From Marinobacterium ramblicola (lineage in GTDB: Bacteria; Pseudomonadota; Gammaproteobacteria; Pseudomonadales; Balneatricaceae), in NCBI RefSeq assembly GCF_019084545.1, contig NZ_JAHREP010000022.1:24721-88720 (forward strand): a stretch of DNA of 64,000 nucleotides. Reading direction: 5' to 3'. Below are positions 26,607 to 36,214 of this stretch, piece by piece. Numbering within the stretch: position 1 is the first letter of the stretch; each line of letters starts with the position of its first letter. The notes under the pieces are model-generated. The model was not told the origin of the DNA. It saw only the letters and a list, made by a program, of their open reading frames with translations, and did no database searches. Position numbers and translations under genes: made by a program.

Positions 26607-27728
26607 TTATACCGGGACACCCGGTGGCATCGGCAGATCAGCCATAGGGTTTTTCGGCCATACCGGCTCGAAGAAGCTGTCCACGTCTGCCTTGTCCACC
26701 TCGACCACCGAGGGGTAACTCCACTTAGGCCGGCGATCCTTATCCACCAGCAGAGCACGCACCCCTTCGGGAAACTCGGTATGCAAGCCGCACTGAACCG
26801 CCAGGTTAAGCTCGGCAGCGAAGCACTCCCGCAAAGACAAATGGCGGCAGATACGCAACTGGCGCTCGATTATCCAGATGGCAAGTGGACTACCACGACG
26901 TACCGTAGCCTGGGCCCGCTCGATCCAGTTGTCGTTACTTTCTGTGGCCAGCAAGGCACCGACGATCTCGGCCACCTGGTCGTGGTCAGTGATCGCCTGG
27001 ATCAGATCATAGTGGTCCCGAATCGGCGAATGAGGGTTCAGCAGCGGCTCGGACACGGTTTCCAGGCCGCGTACGATTTCGGAGACAACAGAGTTGGCAC
27101 TCAGGCTGGTCCAGTTCGCCGCTTTCAGCGCCTCGATCATCTCGCCATAGCGGGCATGTTCGATAAACCGGTCGGCCAGACCGAGATAAAGCGCATCCGC
27201 CGCGTTGATCGGATTACCGGTCAACGCCAGAAACAGGCCGGTGCGCCCCGGCAAACGATTCAGGAACCAGCTGGCCCCCACATCCGGGAACAGCCCGATG
27301 TTCACCTCCGGCATCGACAGCGCCGAGCGCTCGGTCACCACCCTGACACCGCATCCGTTCATCAACCCCATACCGCCCCCCATCACGATGCCATCGGCCC
27401 AACAGATAATCGGCTTGGGGAACTGGTGCAACTGATAATCGAGACGATACTCGGCTTCGAAGTAGCGCCTGGGGGCTTCCCGATCACCGGCCTTGATCAG
27501 ATGGTAAAGGCTGACCACATCGCCACCGGCACAAAAGGCTCTTTCACCGACGCCACTTAACACCACCGCACAGACCCGCTCATCTGCCGCCCAACCATCG
27601 AGCGCAGAACTCAGCGCTTCGATCATCTCCAGCGTCAGCGCATTCAGCGAGCGCTCGGCGTTCAGCACCACCTCGATCAATTGATGACCATCGGTCGTGT
27701 CATGAGTATTGATCAGCACGGCGGACAT
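26607..27728 (-). CDS. 3-hydroxyisobutyryl-CoA hydrolase-like (ECH_2) protein
   Basis: 373-residue crotonase-superfamily protein of the hydrolase branch. The oxyanion-hole regions are FCAGGDVVSLYH near residues 66-77 and GIVMGGGMGLMNGC near 114-127, with MPEVNIGLFPDVGASWFLNRL containing the catalytic Glu/Asp pattern of HIBYL-CoA hydrolases. The length (about 360) also fits that subfamily rather than enoyl-CoA hydratase (about 260). It would release 3-hydroxyisobutyrate from its CoA ester in valine catabolism. AAGGAG stands 7 bases before the ATG. It is monocistronic, between HexR and an unknown gene; the other valine genes are not adjacent, though mmsA is in this window. Confidence 0.85.
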   Translation of the reverse strand: MSAVLINTHDTTDGHQLIEVVLNAERSLNALTLEMIEALSSALDGWAADERVCAVVLSGVGERAFCAGGDVVSLYHLIKAGDREAPRRYFEAEYRLDYQLHQFPKPIICWADGIVMGGGMGLMNGCGVRVVTERSALSMPEVNIGLFPDVGASWFLNRLPGRTGLFLALTGNPINAADALYLGLADRFIEHARYGEMIEALKAANWTSLSANSVVSEIVRGLETVSEPLLNPHSPIRDHYDLIQAITDHDQVAEIVGALLATESNDNWIERAQATVRRGSPLAIWIIERQLRICRHLSLRECFAAELNLAVQCGLHTEFPEGVRALLVDKDRRPKWSYPSVVEVDKADVDSFFEPVWPKNPMADLPMPPGVPV

Positions 27729-27784
27729 CGGCTTCTCCTTTTATAGTTATTGGGCGAAGGATGTGAACAAGTATTGCGCCCTGG

Positions 27785-28648
27785 CTAGTCGCTCGCATCT
27801 ACCGGATATCGGGTTTCCTTCAGCGACTCCTTGATCCGGCGCAGGTGCGGCAAAAAGTGCGCTCCGCGGCGCAGGGTCACACCGGTTGCCAGGATATCGA
27901 CCACCACCAGATGGACGATGCGTGACAGCATCGGCATATAGATATCGGTATCTTCCGGTTCCTTGACCCCAAGCACGACGGTGCAGTGCTTGGTCAGCGG
28001 TGAACCGGGGTTGGTGATGCCGATCACCGTAGCTCCGCTGGCGCGTGCGATCCTGGCAATGTCCACCAGTTCGCGGGTGCGGCCGGTATTGGAAAAGATC
28101 ACGATCGCATCGCGGGTACCGGAGGCGGCAGCAACCATCCGCTGCATCAACACGTCATCGTAGGCAATGACCGGAATATTGAAGCGGAAGAACTTGTGCT
28201 GGGCATCCTGGGCGACGGAGCCACCGGCACCCAGGCCGAAAAACAGTATCTGTTTGGCCTGGATCAGCTGGTCCACCGCCAGCTCGATCGCCGCGGGGTT
28301 CAGCCCCTCCTTGGCCTGCGCCAGGCTTGCCATCGTGGCGTCGAATATCTTCGGGGTATAGCGCTCGGCAGTGTCGTCAGGTTCGACACTGCGGGTGACA
28401 TAGGGCACCCCGCTGGCCAGCGACTGCGCCAGGTGCAGCTTGAAGTCCGGAAAACCGGCGGTATTGAAGCGCTTGCAGAAGCGATTGACGGTGGGCTCAC
28501 TGACTTGGGCCTGCTTGGCCAGCACCGCGATCGAGGCCCGGGTCGCCGCCTGGGGATCGGACAGAATCACCTGCGCAACTTTTCGCTCGGATCGATTAAG
28601 GGTCTCGAGCGCACCATCGATTTCCTGAACAAGGTTAAAGGTTGTCAT
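27785..28648 (-). CDS. hexR: HexR/RpiR-family regulator of central carbon metabolism
   Basis: 287-residue repressor with an N-terminal RpiR helix-turn-helix (about 1-77: [16 protein letters not shown], then [24 protein letters not shown]) and a C-terminal SIS sugar-phosphate domain (about 120-260: [38 protein letters not shown]). HexR senses 2-keto-3-deoxy-6-phosphogluconate in other gammaproteobacteria. The start at 28648 is preferred for AAGGAA upstream. No zwf, edd or pgl genes lie next to it. It is divergent from the glucosylglycerate genes, so a link to that module is conceivable but unproven. Confidence 0.88.
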   Translation of the reverse strand: MTTFNLVQEIDGALETLNRSERKVAQVILSDPQAATRASIAVLAKQAQVSEPTVNRFCKRFNTAGFPDFKLHLAQSLASGVPYVTRSVEPDDTAERYTPKIFDATMASLAQAKEGLNPAAIELAVDQLIQAKQILFFGLGAGGSVAQDAQHKFFRFNIPVIAYDDVLMQRMVAAASGTRDAIVIFSNTGRTRELVDIARIARASGATVIGITNPGSPLTKHCTVVLGVKEPEDTDIYMPMLSRIVHLVVVDILATGVTLRRGAHFLPHLRRIKESLKETRYPVDASD

Positions 28649-28758
28649 GCGTTTCCTTGCGAACAAGAGACAAACACTGAGTGTTTAACAAGCGTCTAAC
28701 TATAACAACTCTGTAGTCGATTGACCGCAAACTGCGGCGTTTACATCCTGGACATTTT

Positions 28759-28775
28759 GCACCAAACCGGTGCAC
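28759..28775. promoter_or_regulatory. NtrC-binding site upstream of the glucosylglycerate module
   Basis: TGCACCAAACCGGTGCA fits the NtrC consensus TGCAC-N7-GTGCA with perfect 6-bp arms. It lies about 105 bp upstream of the sigma-54 -24 element. The rest of 28649-28983 contains no gene. Confidence 0.8.
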
Positions 28776-28879
28776 ACCCCAATTTTATCACTCAATCCGC
28801 ACCAAGCCTGGGCTCTCAGCCGCCCTGCATCGCGTGTACCCCGCGTTAAGGGCCCGATCTGTCGAGCCTTCAACCGAAC

Positions 28880-28895
28880 TGGCACAAAGATCGCT
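28880..28895 (+). promoter_or_regulatory. Sigma-54 promoter of the glucosylglycerate module
   Basis: TGGCACAAAGATCGCT has a perfect -24 TGGCAC and a -12 of TCGCT (consensus TTGCT), with GG and GC 10 bases apart. Transcription would start near 28906, about 78 bases before the first gene. Confidence 0.8.
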
Positions 28896-28983
28896 TCGGG
28901 TCAGAGAAACCGAATAGACAAGAGCGTCAGGAGACCTGACCGGCATAGCGCCCCTCTATCGCTACCAATGCCGGCAACCGCCC

Positions 28984-29838
28984 ATGACTTACTCGTACCC
29001 GCAACAGACGGCTCCACCGCTACTGATCGTGACCGATCTGGATGGAACCCTGCTCGACCATGACAGCTACAGCTTTGCCGCCGCGCGCCCGGCACTCGAG
29101 CGTGCCTACGCCGCCGGTATCCCGGTCATCGCCAACACCAGCAAAACCTGTGCGGAGCTGATCAGCCTGCGCGCCAGCCTCGACAACAGCGACCCCTTTA
29201 TCATCGAGAACGGCTCGGCGATCTGTATTCCCGAGCAACAGATCCACCTGCACCAGGGGGAAGACGTAATCGACGAGGGCTATATCGAGCTGCCGCTCGG
29301 CGTCGGCATCGACCAGATCCGCGCCGCACTCGATAGCCTGAGACCGGTATACCGGTTCGAAAGTTTCGGCCAATGGAGCCTCGAGCAGGTGATCGCCCAC
29401 ACCGGCCTGTCGCCGGACGCCGCACGTCAAGCGCAGGACCGCCGCTACAGCGAAGCGCTGCTCTGGCTGGATAACGACGAAAAGAAACAGGGTTTCGCCA
29501 ACACCCTGGCCAGCCTAGGTCTGCACTGTCTGCAGGGCGGGCGCTTTCTCAGCATACTCGGCGCGGGGGCCGACAAGGGCCGTGCCCTTGAGCGTCTGAA
29601 ACAACTCTACCGCCCGCTGCTCGGTGAAACCCCGCTGGTGATCGCCCTCGGCGACAGCGATAACGACGTGGCGATGCTGGAGGCGGCGGATATCGCCGTG
29701 GTGATCGCTAATCCGCACCGCCCGGCACCGGTCGTACAGGCCAACCAAGTGATCCACAGCCAGGCCGCAGGCCCTGCGGGCTGGAATGACGTGATCCAGA
29801 TGCTGCTGGATCGTTACCAGGCTGCCGAAAAACGTTAG
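28984..29838 (+). CDS. Glucosyl/mannosyl-3-phosphoglycerate phosphatase (HAD, MPGP family)
   Basis: 284-residue HAD-IIB phosphatase. Motif I is VTDLDGTLLDHD with nucleophile Asp near residue 18, motif II lies in IANTSKT, and motif IV is LGDSDNDVAMLEAAD. It would remove the phosphate from glucosyl-3-phosphoglycerate to give glucosylglycerate. The MPGP family also includes mannosyl-3-phosphoglycerate phosphatase and E. coli YedP, so the sugar is inferred from the downstream synthase. It is the first gene after the NtrC/sigma-54 promoter and lies 83 bases before the synthase. Confidence 0.85.
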   Translation: MTYSYPQQTAPPLLIVTDLDGTLLDHDSYSFAAARPALERAYAAGIPVIANTSKTCAELISLRASLDNSDPFIIENGSAICIPEQQIHLHQGEDVIDEGYIELPLGVGIDQIRAALDSLRPVYRFESFGQWSLEQVIAHTGLSPDAARQAQDRRYSEALLWLDNDEKKQGFANTLASLGLHCLQGGRFLSILGAGADKGRALERLKQLYRPLLGETPLVIALGDSDNDVAMLEAADIAVVIANPHRPAPVVQANQVIHSQAAGPAGWNDVIQMLLDRYQAAEKR

Positions 29839-29921
29839 GGCTCTAATGTTTTTCAGCCGCCTGTTAAGGCGCTCGTAGAGCGATCAAGCGCAACTGCGCT
29901 AGCCTGACAGGAGAAAAAGTG

Positions 29922-31145
29922 ATGGGCGATTTTTATCAAAATGGGGTCATTACCACCCTGCACAACCTGTGTGACCGCCCCCTCGGCGAACTCGAAAACG
30001 AACTGGCGCAGTATGGCCGCCGACGCCCCATGTCGCTGGTGCTGCCCTCGCTCTACTCCGAACTGGAGGGACCGGCGCTCGGTCCTATCATCGACGCGCT
30101 GGCCGAGGTGCCCTATCTCAACGAGATCGTGATCGGCCTGGACCGCGCCGACGAGCAGCAGTATCGCCACGCGCTGACCTTTTTCGACCGCCTGCCCCAG
30201 CACCACCGGGTGCTGTGGAACGATGGCCCGCGCCTGCGCGAGGTAGACAGGCTGCTGAGCGAACTGGATCTGGCACCACGAGAGCCCGGCAAGGGGCGCA
30301 ATGTCTGGTACTGCCTGGGCTATGTGCTGGCCACCGGGCGCGGCGAGTCGGTGGCGTTGCATGACTGCGACATTCTGACCTACGACCGCAGCCTGCTGGC
30401 CCGGCTGATCTATCCGGTGGCCAACCCCAACTTCAACTACGAGTTCTGCAAAGGCTACTATGCCCGTGTCGCCGGCAACCAGATCAACGGCCGCGTCAGT
30501 CGCCTGCTGGTCACGCCCCTGCTGCGCGCACTGAAGAAGGTGCTCGGGCCGCTGGAGTACCTGGATTTCATGGACTCCTTCCGCTACCCGCTGGCCGGCG
30601 AGTTCTCCTTCCGCCGCGACGTGATCAACGATATCCGTATCCCCAGCGACTGGGGCCTGGAGGTGGGGATGCTATCCGAGATGAACCGCAACTACTCCCA
30701 CAACCGCATCTGCCAGGTGGATATTGCCAAGACCTACGACCACAAGCACCAGCCGATGTCGGCGGAGAATGCCGAGACGGGACTGTCGAAGATGTCGATC
30801 GACATCAGCAAGTCGATGTTCCGCAAGCTGGCCACCCAGGGGGTGGTGTTCAACACCGAGACTTTCCGCACCATCAAGGCGACCTATTTTCGTATCGCGC
30901 TGGATTTCGTCGAAACCTACCGCAATGATGCCTTGATCAACGGCCTGGATTTCGACATCCACCAAGAGGAGCTGGCGGTGGAGATGTTCTCGCGTAACGT
31001 CATGCGCGCCGGCGAGGATTTCCTCAGCAAGCCGATGGAGACCCCGTTCATCCCCAGCTGGAACCGGGTCATCAGCGCCGTACCCGATATTTTCGAGCGC
31101 CTGGTCGAGGCGGTGGAAGCCGACACGGCGGAGTTCTCAGCATGA
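29922..31145 (+). CDS. gpgS: Glucosyl-3-phosphoglycerate synthase-like glycosyltransferase
   Basis: 407-residue GT81-like enzyme that would join NDP-glucose and 3-phosphoglycerate. Visible landmarks are [19 protein letters not shown] near residue 37, [25 protein letters not shown] and the metal-binding [11 protein letters not shown] (DxD) near 145-155, then [11 protein letters not shown] at 29922 is chosen for AGGAG 8 bases upstream; the GTG just before it is not needed. The C-terminal third is helical. The stop overlaps the next ATG by 4 bases, so it is coupled to the GH13 gene. Mannosyl transfer (MpgS) is the main alternative. Confidence 0.82.
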   Translation: MGDFYQNGVITTLHNLCDRPLGELENELAQYGRRRPMSLVLPSLYSELEGPALGPIIDALAEVPYLNEIVIGLDRADEQQYRHALTFFDRLPQHHRVLWNDGPRLREVDRLLSELDLAPREPGKGRNVWYCLGYVLATGRGESVALHDCDILTYDRSLLARLIYPVANPNFNYEFCKGYYARVAGNQINGRVSRLLVTPLLRALKKVLGPLEYLDFMDSFRYPLAGEFSFRRDVINDIRIPSDWGLEVGMLSEMNRNYSHNRICQVDIAKTYDHKHQPMSAENAETGLSKMSIDISKSMFRKLATQGVVFNTETFRTIKATYFRIALDFVETYRNDALINGLDFDIHQEELAVEMFSRNVMRAGEDFLSKPMETPFIPSWNRVISAVPDIFERLVEAVEADTAEFSA

Positions 31146-32884
31146 GTCAGCGCGATCTCGACCTGCTGCGAAAACGGGTCATCACCCACCTGGACCGTAT
31201 CTACGGCGGTGCCGACAACACCGCCCTGGCCGAACAGCTGATCGAGAAAATGGCGGTGGACGACAGCTGCCGCACGCCGGAGCCGCACACCAACCTCTGG
31301 GATCAGGAGGATATCCTGCTGATCACCTACGGCGACAGCCTGCTCTGCCCGCAGGAGAAGCCGCTCAAAACCCTGCGCCGCTTCCTGCACGAGCATCTGC
31401 ACGGTTGCGTCAGCGCCGTGCATATCCTGCCCTTCTTTCCCTGGAGTTCCGACGACGGCTTTTCGGTGATCAACTATGTCGAGGTCAACGAAGCGCTCGG
31501 CGACTGGCAGGATGTGGAGGCGATTGCCGCCGAGTTCGACCTGATGGCGGATCTGGTGATCAACCACTGCTCCAGCCGCAGCCTCTGGTTCGAGAACTTC
31601 AAGGCCGGGCGCGATCCGGGGCAGGATTACTTCCGCCTTGCCTCGCCCGACGACGATCTGAGCCTGGTGGTGCGACCGCGCACCTCGCCGCTGCTGAAGG
31701 AGGTGGAAACCCTCAACGGCACCCGCTACGTCTGGTGCACCTTCAGCCACGACCAGATCGACCTGGATTTCTCCAACCCGGCGGTGCTGCTGGAGTTCGC
31801 CGGGATCCTGCGCCAGTACCTGGAGCACGGCGTACGCATCTTCCGTCTCGATGCGGTCGCCTTCCTGTGGAAGGAGCTGGGTACCCAGTGCATCAACCTG
31901 CCGCAGACCCATGAGATCATCCGCCTGCTGCGCCTGCTGGTGGAGCACGCGAAGCCCGGCGCGATCATCATCACCGAGACCAATATCCCCAAGCAGGAGA
32001 ACCTCTCCTACTTCGGCAACGCCAATGAAGCGCACACGGTTTATAACTTTCCGCTGCCGCCGCTGCTGATCAACACTCTGATCACCGGCGACTGCCGGGC
32101 GCTGCGCGACTGGTTGATGAGCATGCCGCCGACCCAGCAGGGCACCTGCTACCTGAACTTCATCGCCTCTCATGACGGCATCGGCCTGCGCCCCGCCGAG
32201 GGGCTGCTGAGCGAACATGAACTGAACCAGCTGGTGCGCACGCTGGAGGGGTTTGGCGCCCGCGTCTCCTGGCGCACCCTGCCCACCGGGCAGGCGCGTC
32301 CCTACGAGATCAACATTGCCCTGTTCGAGGCGATGCGCGGCACTCAGAGTGGTGAGGATGAGTGGCAGATCGAGCGTTTTATCTGTGCGCATACGGTGAT
32401 GCTGGCGATGGAGGGGATCCCCGCGTTCTATATCCACAGCTTCCTCGCCACCCCCAACGACGAGCGCCGGGTGGAGCTGTCCAACCACAACCGTGCCATC
32501 AACCGCCATCAGTGGGACCGCCAGTTGTTGGAGGAAAAACTGAACGACCCGGCCACCGATCAGAGCCGGGTATTGGGCCGCCTGAAGAAACTGATCGACC
32601 TGCGCGTCAAACAAAAAGCCTTCCATCCCAATGCGGTACAGTACACTCTGCAGCTGGGTGACCATATACTGGCGCTCTGGCGTCAAAGTCTGGACAGAGG
32701 TCAGCATATTTTTGCCATCACCAATGTCACCAACTGCCCTCGGCAGGTCTCGCTCGGCGAAGTGAACCTGCCCGGAGCAGAAAAATGGGTCGATCTGATC
32801 AGCGGGATGGAGTTCACCGACCGCTACGCGACGCTGACGCTCCAGCCCTATCAGAGCATATGGCTGTGCAATACTGATAAGTAA
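31142..32884 (+). CDS. GH13_18 sugar phosphorylase (glucosylglycerate or sucrose phosphorylase type)
   Basis: 580-residue alpha-amylase-superfamily enzyme of the sucrose-phosphorylase branch: [19 protein letters not shown] near the N-terminus, [14 protein letters not shown], nucleophile Asp in [15 protein letters not shown], acid/base Glu in IIITETN, and [17 protein letters not shown]. The family includes sucrose phosphorylase and glucosylglycerate phosphorylase (E. coli YcjM type). Its ATG overlaps the synthase stop by 4 bases. That linkage favours glucosylglycerate as substrate: it would phosphorolyse the stored solute to glucose-1-phosphate and glycerate when it is no longer needed, or make it in reverse. 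The specificity loop cannot be judged by eye. Confidence 0.85.
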   Translation: MSQRDLDLLRKRVITHLDRIYGGADNTALAEQLIEKMAVDDSCRTPEPHTNLWDQEDILLITYGDSLLCPQEKPLKTLRRFLHEHLHGCVSAVHILPFFPWSSDDGFSVINYVEVNEALGDWQDVEAIAAEFDLMADLVINHCSSRSLWFENFKAGRDPGQDYFRLASPDDDLSLVVRPRTSPLLKEVETLNGTRYVWCTFSHDQIDLDFSNPAVLLEFAGILRQYLEHGVRIFRLDAVAFLWKELGTQCINLPQTHEIIRLLRLLVEHAKPGAIIITETNIPKQENLSYFGNANEAHTVYNFPLPPLLINTLITGDCRALRDWLMSMPPTQQGTCYLNFIASHDGIGLRPAEGLLSEHELNQLVRTLEGFGARVSWRTLPTGQARPYEINIALFEAMRGTQSGEDEWQIERFICAHTVMLAMEGIPAFYIHSFLATPNDERRVELSNHNRAINRHQWDRQLLEEKLNDPATDQSRVLGRLKKLIDLRVKQKAFHPNAVQYTLQLGDHILALWRQSLDRGQHIFAITNVTNCPRQVSLGEVNLPGAEKWVDLISGMEFTDRYATLTLQPYQSIWLCNTDK

Positions 32885-32918
32885 GAGATTCAGCAAAGGA
32901 TCATGGAGGGTCACAACG

Positions 32919-33617
32919 TTGTATCACAGGTCATATCGTTTCCGCAGCGCCAAGCCAAAGCGCACCTGGCTCCGGCTGTTCCTTGGCCTTTCTGCCTCAC
33001 TGCCCCTGTTTGCCCTGACCTCAACTGCCCAGGGTGACGAGGGCTGGCACCACTGGAAAACCGAGAAGCAGGTCTCGATCGATTACCGAACAGAGGCGGG
33101 CTCTGGCCTTACCGAGGTGAGAGCAGACACCTCCGTGCACTGCACCCTCTCCGCCTTCATCAACCTGCTGCGCGATACCGAAAACGCCGACAAGTGGCTC
33201 GACCGGGTGAAAACGGTGACGGAGCTGGAACGCTATTCGGAAACCGAAAACCTGGTGGAGACCCGCGTAAAGGGGTTTCTGGTTGTAGCTGAGCGCTGGG
33301 TGCGGACCCGCTCCACCATTGTCCAGGACGAGAGCCTGCGATTGACCCTGAGTGTGCGCAATCAGTATCAACCTGAGCTGGAGCTGCCCGGCATCCAGGT
33401 TCGGCGGCTAGAGGCGCAGTGGACGCTGACGCCGTTGCCGGATGGACAGGTGCATATCCGCTACCAGGGAATCATCGACCCCGATGGCGCCATCCCCGAC
33501 TGGATGGCACACAACCTGAACCTGGAGTCCGCCTTCAACACCTTCGTAAATCTCAGGAAGCGGATCGAGCTGCCGCGCTATCAACAGCCCAGTCTCCCCT
33601 TCATCACCGAACCCTAA
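32919..33617 (+). CDS. Exported START-domain protein
   Basis: 232-residue precursor. The N-terminus is basic (YRFRSAKPKRTWLR) then hydrophobic (LFLGLSASLPLFAL) with a likely cut near STAQG at 36-40, so the protein is exported. The rest resembles a bacterial START/polyketide-cyclase-like lipid-binding domain: VRADTSVHCTLSAFINLLRDTENADKWLDRVKTV, ERWVRTRSTI and DWMAHNLNLESAFNTFVNLRKRIE. It may bind lipid in the periplasm. The start codon is TTG at 32919 with GGAGGG 8 bases upstream; no ATG fits. It follows the GH13 gene by 34 bases and could share its mRNA, but its function points to the envelope genes downstream. Confidence 0.75.
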   Translation: MYHRSYRFRSAKPKRTWLRLFLGLSASLPLFALTSTAQGDEGWHHWKTEKQVSIDYRTEAGSGLTEVRADTSVHCTLSAFINLLRDTENADKWLDRVKTVTELERYSETENLVETRVKGFLVVAERWVRTRSTIVQDESLRLTLSVRNQYQPELELPGIQVRRLEAQWTLTPLPDGQVHIRYQGIIDPDGAIPDWMAHNLNLESAFNTFVNLRKRIELPRYQQPSLPFITEP

Positions 33618-33664
33618 CCGGTCGGCCGTGAACTATCCCCTCCGATACCAAGCCAAAATTTTTT

Positions 33665-33689
33665 GAACCGTTTCAGACGCGCTTTCGAC
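33665..33689 (+). promoter_or_regulatory. Predicted ECF-sigma promoter (GAACC-N16-CGAC)
   Basis: GAACC at 33665-33669 and CGAC at 33686-33689 with 16 bases between, preceded by an AAAATTTTTT tract. The same elements and spacing occur before the 43393 gene. Transcription would begin near 33697, about 38 bases before the ATG. Confidence 0.7.
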
Positions 33690-33734
33690 ATAGGTCACAG
33701 CAACACCCAATTATGTGAACCAGGAGACAACACC

Positions 33735-34022
33735 ATGAAAGCGCAGATGATCAAACACCTTATTGCTACCACCGCCCTGTCCATTATCACCACTGGCGTT
33801 TTTGCCGCCGCGCCGGGTAACTCAGGCCCCATGCCTAAATGTCCGTTTGGCCAGATCGCGGTAAAGAAAAACGAACTGTGGGTATGCGAGCCGCTGAAAA
33901 TCAAAGCGCCGAGTAAAGGCCTGGAAGCGGTGCCCAGCGCCGGTAATCAGTACAAAGCGGTCGAGCCATCCAAGCCGGCACGCGCCAAAGAAAACAACAG
34001 CAGAACCGCCGTATTCCAGTAA
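33735..34022 (+). CDS. Small exported protein, function unknown
   Basis: 95-residue precursor with a clear Sec signal (MKAQMIKHLIATTALSIITTG, cut near VFAAA at 25-27). The mature part of about 68 residues has one Cys pair (MPKCPFGQIAVKKNELWVCEPL) that could form a disulfide, then a Lys/Pro-rich tail (PSKPARAKEN). AGGAG stands 8 bases before the ATG; longer frames are not supported. It is driven by the ECF-type promoter at 33665 and closed by a strong terminator, so it is monocistronic and probably abundant. The PARAKEN segment resembles the PARAKN end of the other ECF-promoted protein (42260-43393). Confidence 0.7.
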   Translation: MKAQMIKHLIATTALSIITTGVFAAAPGNSGPMPKCPFGQIAVKKNELWVCEPLKIKAPSKGLEAVPSAGNQYKAVEPSKPARAKENNSRTAVFQ

Positions 34023-34050
34023 TACCTATTGCGGCCGGCATTGACATTCG

Positions 34051-34084
34051 GGGAGAGTCCTGGCGACTCTCTCCGCATTTTCTA
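34051..34084 (+). terminator. Rho-independent terminator after the small exported protein
   Basis: 10-bp stem (one G-U) GGGGAGAGTC / GACTCTCTCC with a 5-base loop, then a T-rich GCATTTTCT. Confidence 0.85.
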
Positions 34085-34185
34085 TTATCCGTATAGGCGG
34101 CTGATCAGATTTTTCTTACCAGTCCGTAGAAACACTGGCATTATTTTTAAGCACATTAACCACTCATAAACTTCAGGGCAGGAAG

Positions 34186-36204
34186 ATGCTGGTTAAAACA
34201 GGAAGGCTCTTAACCTCGTGTGGATTGTTATTGTGTAGTCTTCAAGGCCATGCCTCCGAGACTATCCAGCTGGTTTTCCAGCAGCCCTTGCAGGATAAAA
34301 CGCTGGAGAGCATCGCCGTCGAGATCGGCGGCTACGATGTCACCCCCTTTATCGAGCGTACCGAAGATGGCGTCAGCGTATCTCTGGATTCCGGACTGGA
34401 GGCCGGCACCTATCAAGCCTATGTGCTCGCGTTTTATTCCGATGGCGAGATCCAGACACTGACTGAGTCCCAGGTCACCATCCTGGCGCCCAGCAGCACC
34501 ACAGAGTGGAGTGTGAACTCGACGCTCTCCACCCAGGTGCGCGTAGCAGAGGATGACAATACCGACTACCGCAGTGTCGACCACCGGCAGACAAATGGTG
34601 CCCTGAGCGCCGATAGCGACCACCGCGACGGCAGCCTCCATACCTCTGCACGAGTACAGGCGGTGTACGACTCCCTGCATCAGGGTCACTCCCCCGACAG
34701 CGAATGGCAACTGGCCGATTACCAGGCGAGTATCGCCCATGAGGGGGAGTCCGGCAGCGCCGGCATGAGTGTCGGCAGTTACACCCACCCCAATGAGGAT
34801 CTGCTGTTCTCCGGCTATCAGCGGCGCGGCGTCAACCTCTACGCCAACAATGATGAGCAGACCCTAAAGGCATCGGTTTTCGGCACCGCCAGTGAAACCA
34901 CCAACAGCACCGAAGACGACCTTTTCTGGCCCGAGAAGCAGAACAATCAAACCCTCGGCGGCACACTCGCCGTCAGCCCGCTGGCGGATGACCCGGAACG
35001 CCTGACCCTGACCACCAGTTATGTCGACGGCAAGGGCCGATCGACCGGCAGCGGCTTTACCGTGCTCGACGATGAGAGTATCTACGGTGGGCACAGCTGG
35101 GGCATCACACTGGACTCGATCTGGCTCAACCGTTCACTCTGGCTGCACTGGCAAAAGGCGCAGTCCAGTTTCGACAGTGATGGTCTGGATTACGGCGATG
35201 GCGCCCTCGATGACGATGCCGACAAATGGCTGGTACAACTAAACTCCGGCCCCGATCTGCCTGCGTTCGGCGTCGATCAGTGGCAGCTGAGCGCCCAGCG
35301 CCAGCGCGTCGGCGAGCGTTTTTACAGTATCGCCAACCTGGGTCTGCCCGGCGACCTGGACACCCATCAACTGGCGCTCTACGCCAGCAAGGGCGGCCTC
35401 AGCCTGAACGCGGAGGGGCAACATCAGCAGAACAACATTGAAGATCACGCCGACCGCGCGACACTGACCGTGCGCTATTTCGGCTTGGACCTCAACTACA
35501 CCCCCAGCGTCGACCTGGAATCCGGATTATGGCGCCATATCGGCTCACCGACCTACACGGCCTATTACCATGTCACCCGCAACAATCAGCCACGCAGCGA
35601 CGTACTGCTTAGCGGAGTGGATGTGGACAACACCCAGCACGAATACTCGCTCGGGGCCAACTTCAGCCATCAGACCTGGAGCTGGGGGGTGAGTTACGCC
35701 CTGGTCAAAACCGACGATCGCAGCGATCCGGTCGAACAGAATGCCGTGGAGATCTACACCCCTGTAGGTGATACGGAAAACCACCTGACCAGCCTGCAAT
35801 TGAGCTGGTTCCCGAATGAGCGCCTGACCCTCTCCCCCACTATTCAGTGGAACCGATACAAAGAGCTGGAGAACGACAACGAATACACGACCCTCAACAC
35901 CGGCATCGATAGCCAGTACGCATTTATTCCCAACAAGTTGCTGATGAATGTGAACTATTTTTACGGCCGTTACGACAACCAGTATGGAGATCCTAACAAC
36001 CTGGATACCCGACAGGACAACCATACCGGCAATCTGCAACTGACCTGGAAGGCAGTCGAAGCGAAAGACCTCAGACCCGGCATGGACTGGTTCCTGAAAG
36101 GAAACTACGGCAGACAGGATGACACCATCGATGCAAACGATTACGAGAGTTGGCAGGTCCGACTGGGCTTCAGCCTCTACTGGGCCGGCAACAACGAGGG
36201 TTAA
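34186..36204 (+). CDS. Predicted outer-membrane beta-barrel protein
   Basis: 672-residue precursor with a signal peptide (KTGRLLTSCGLLLCSLQ, cut near GHASE at 22-25). Residues 25-105 form a beta-rich periplasmic or surface domain. From about 110 to the end, alternating strands rich in Thr, Ser, Tyr and Trp (LHTSARVQAVYDSL, SWGVSYALVKTDDR, LTSLQLSWFPNERLTLSPTIQWNRY, VRLGFSLYWAG) indicate a large barrel. The end LGFSLYWAGNNEG has the barrel-strand alternation, though the very last residue is not the usual Phe. There is no TonB box or plug. It is the first gene of a run (barrel, exported protein, sigma, anti-sigma, subtilase). Function unknown; a transport pore or surface-assembly role is inference. 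Confidence 0.72.
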   Translation: MLVKTGRLLTSCGLLLCSLQGHASETIQLVFQQPLQDKTLESIAVEIGGYDVTPFIERTEDGVSVSLDSGLEAGTYQAYVLAFYSDGEIQTLTESQVTILAPSSTTEWSVNSTLSTQVRVAEDDNTDYRSVDHRQTNGALSADSDHRDGSLHTSARVQAVYDSLHQGHSPDSEWQLADYQASIAHEGESGSAGMSVGSYTHPNEDLLFSGYQRRGVNLYANNDEQTLKASVFGTASETTNSTEDDLFWPEKQNNQTLGGTLAVSPLADDPERLTLTTSYVDGKGRSTGSGFTVLDDESIYGGHSWGITLDSIWLNRSLWLHWQKAQSSFDSDGLDYGDGALDDDADKWLVQLNSGPDLPAFGVDQWQLSAQRQRVGERFYSIANLGLPGDLDTHQLALYASKGGLSLNAEGQHQQNNIEDHADRATLTVRYFGLDLNYTPSVDLESGLWRHIGSPTYTAYYHVTRNNQPRSDVLLSGVDVDNTQHEYSLGANFSHQTWSWGVSYALVKTDDRSDPVEQNAVEIYTPVGDTENHLTSLQLSWFPNERLTLSPTIQWNRYKELENDNEYTTLNTGIDSQYAFIPNKLLMNVNYFYGRYDNQYGDPNNLDTRQDNHTGNLQLTWKAVEAKDLRPGMDWFLKGNYGRQDDTIDANDYESWQVRLGFSLYWAGNNEG

Positions 36205-36214
36205 AAGAACCGCT

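Noticed and set aside
30917..32914. A 665-codon minus-strand frame
   Set aside because: Antisense to the GH13_18 gene and the end of gpgS; composition typical of a shadow frame.
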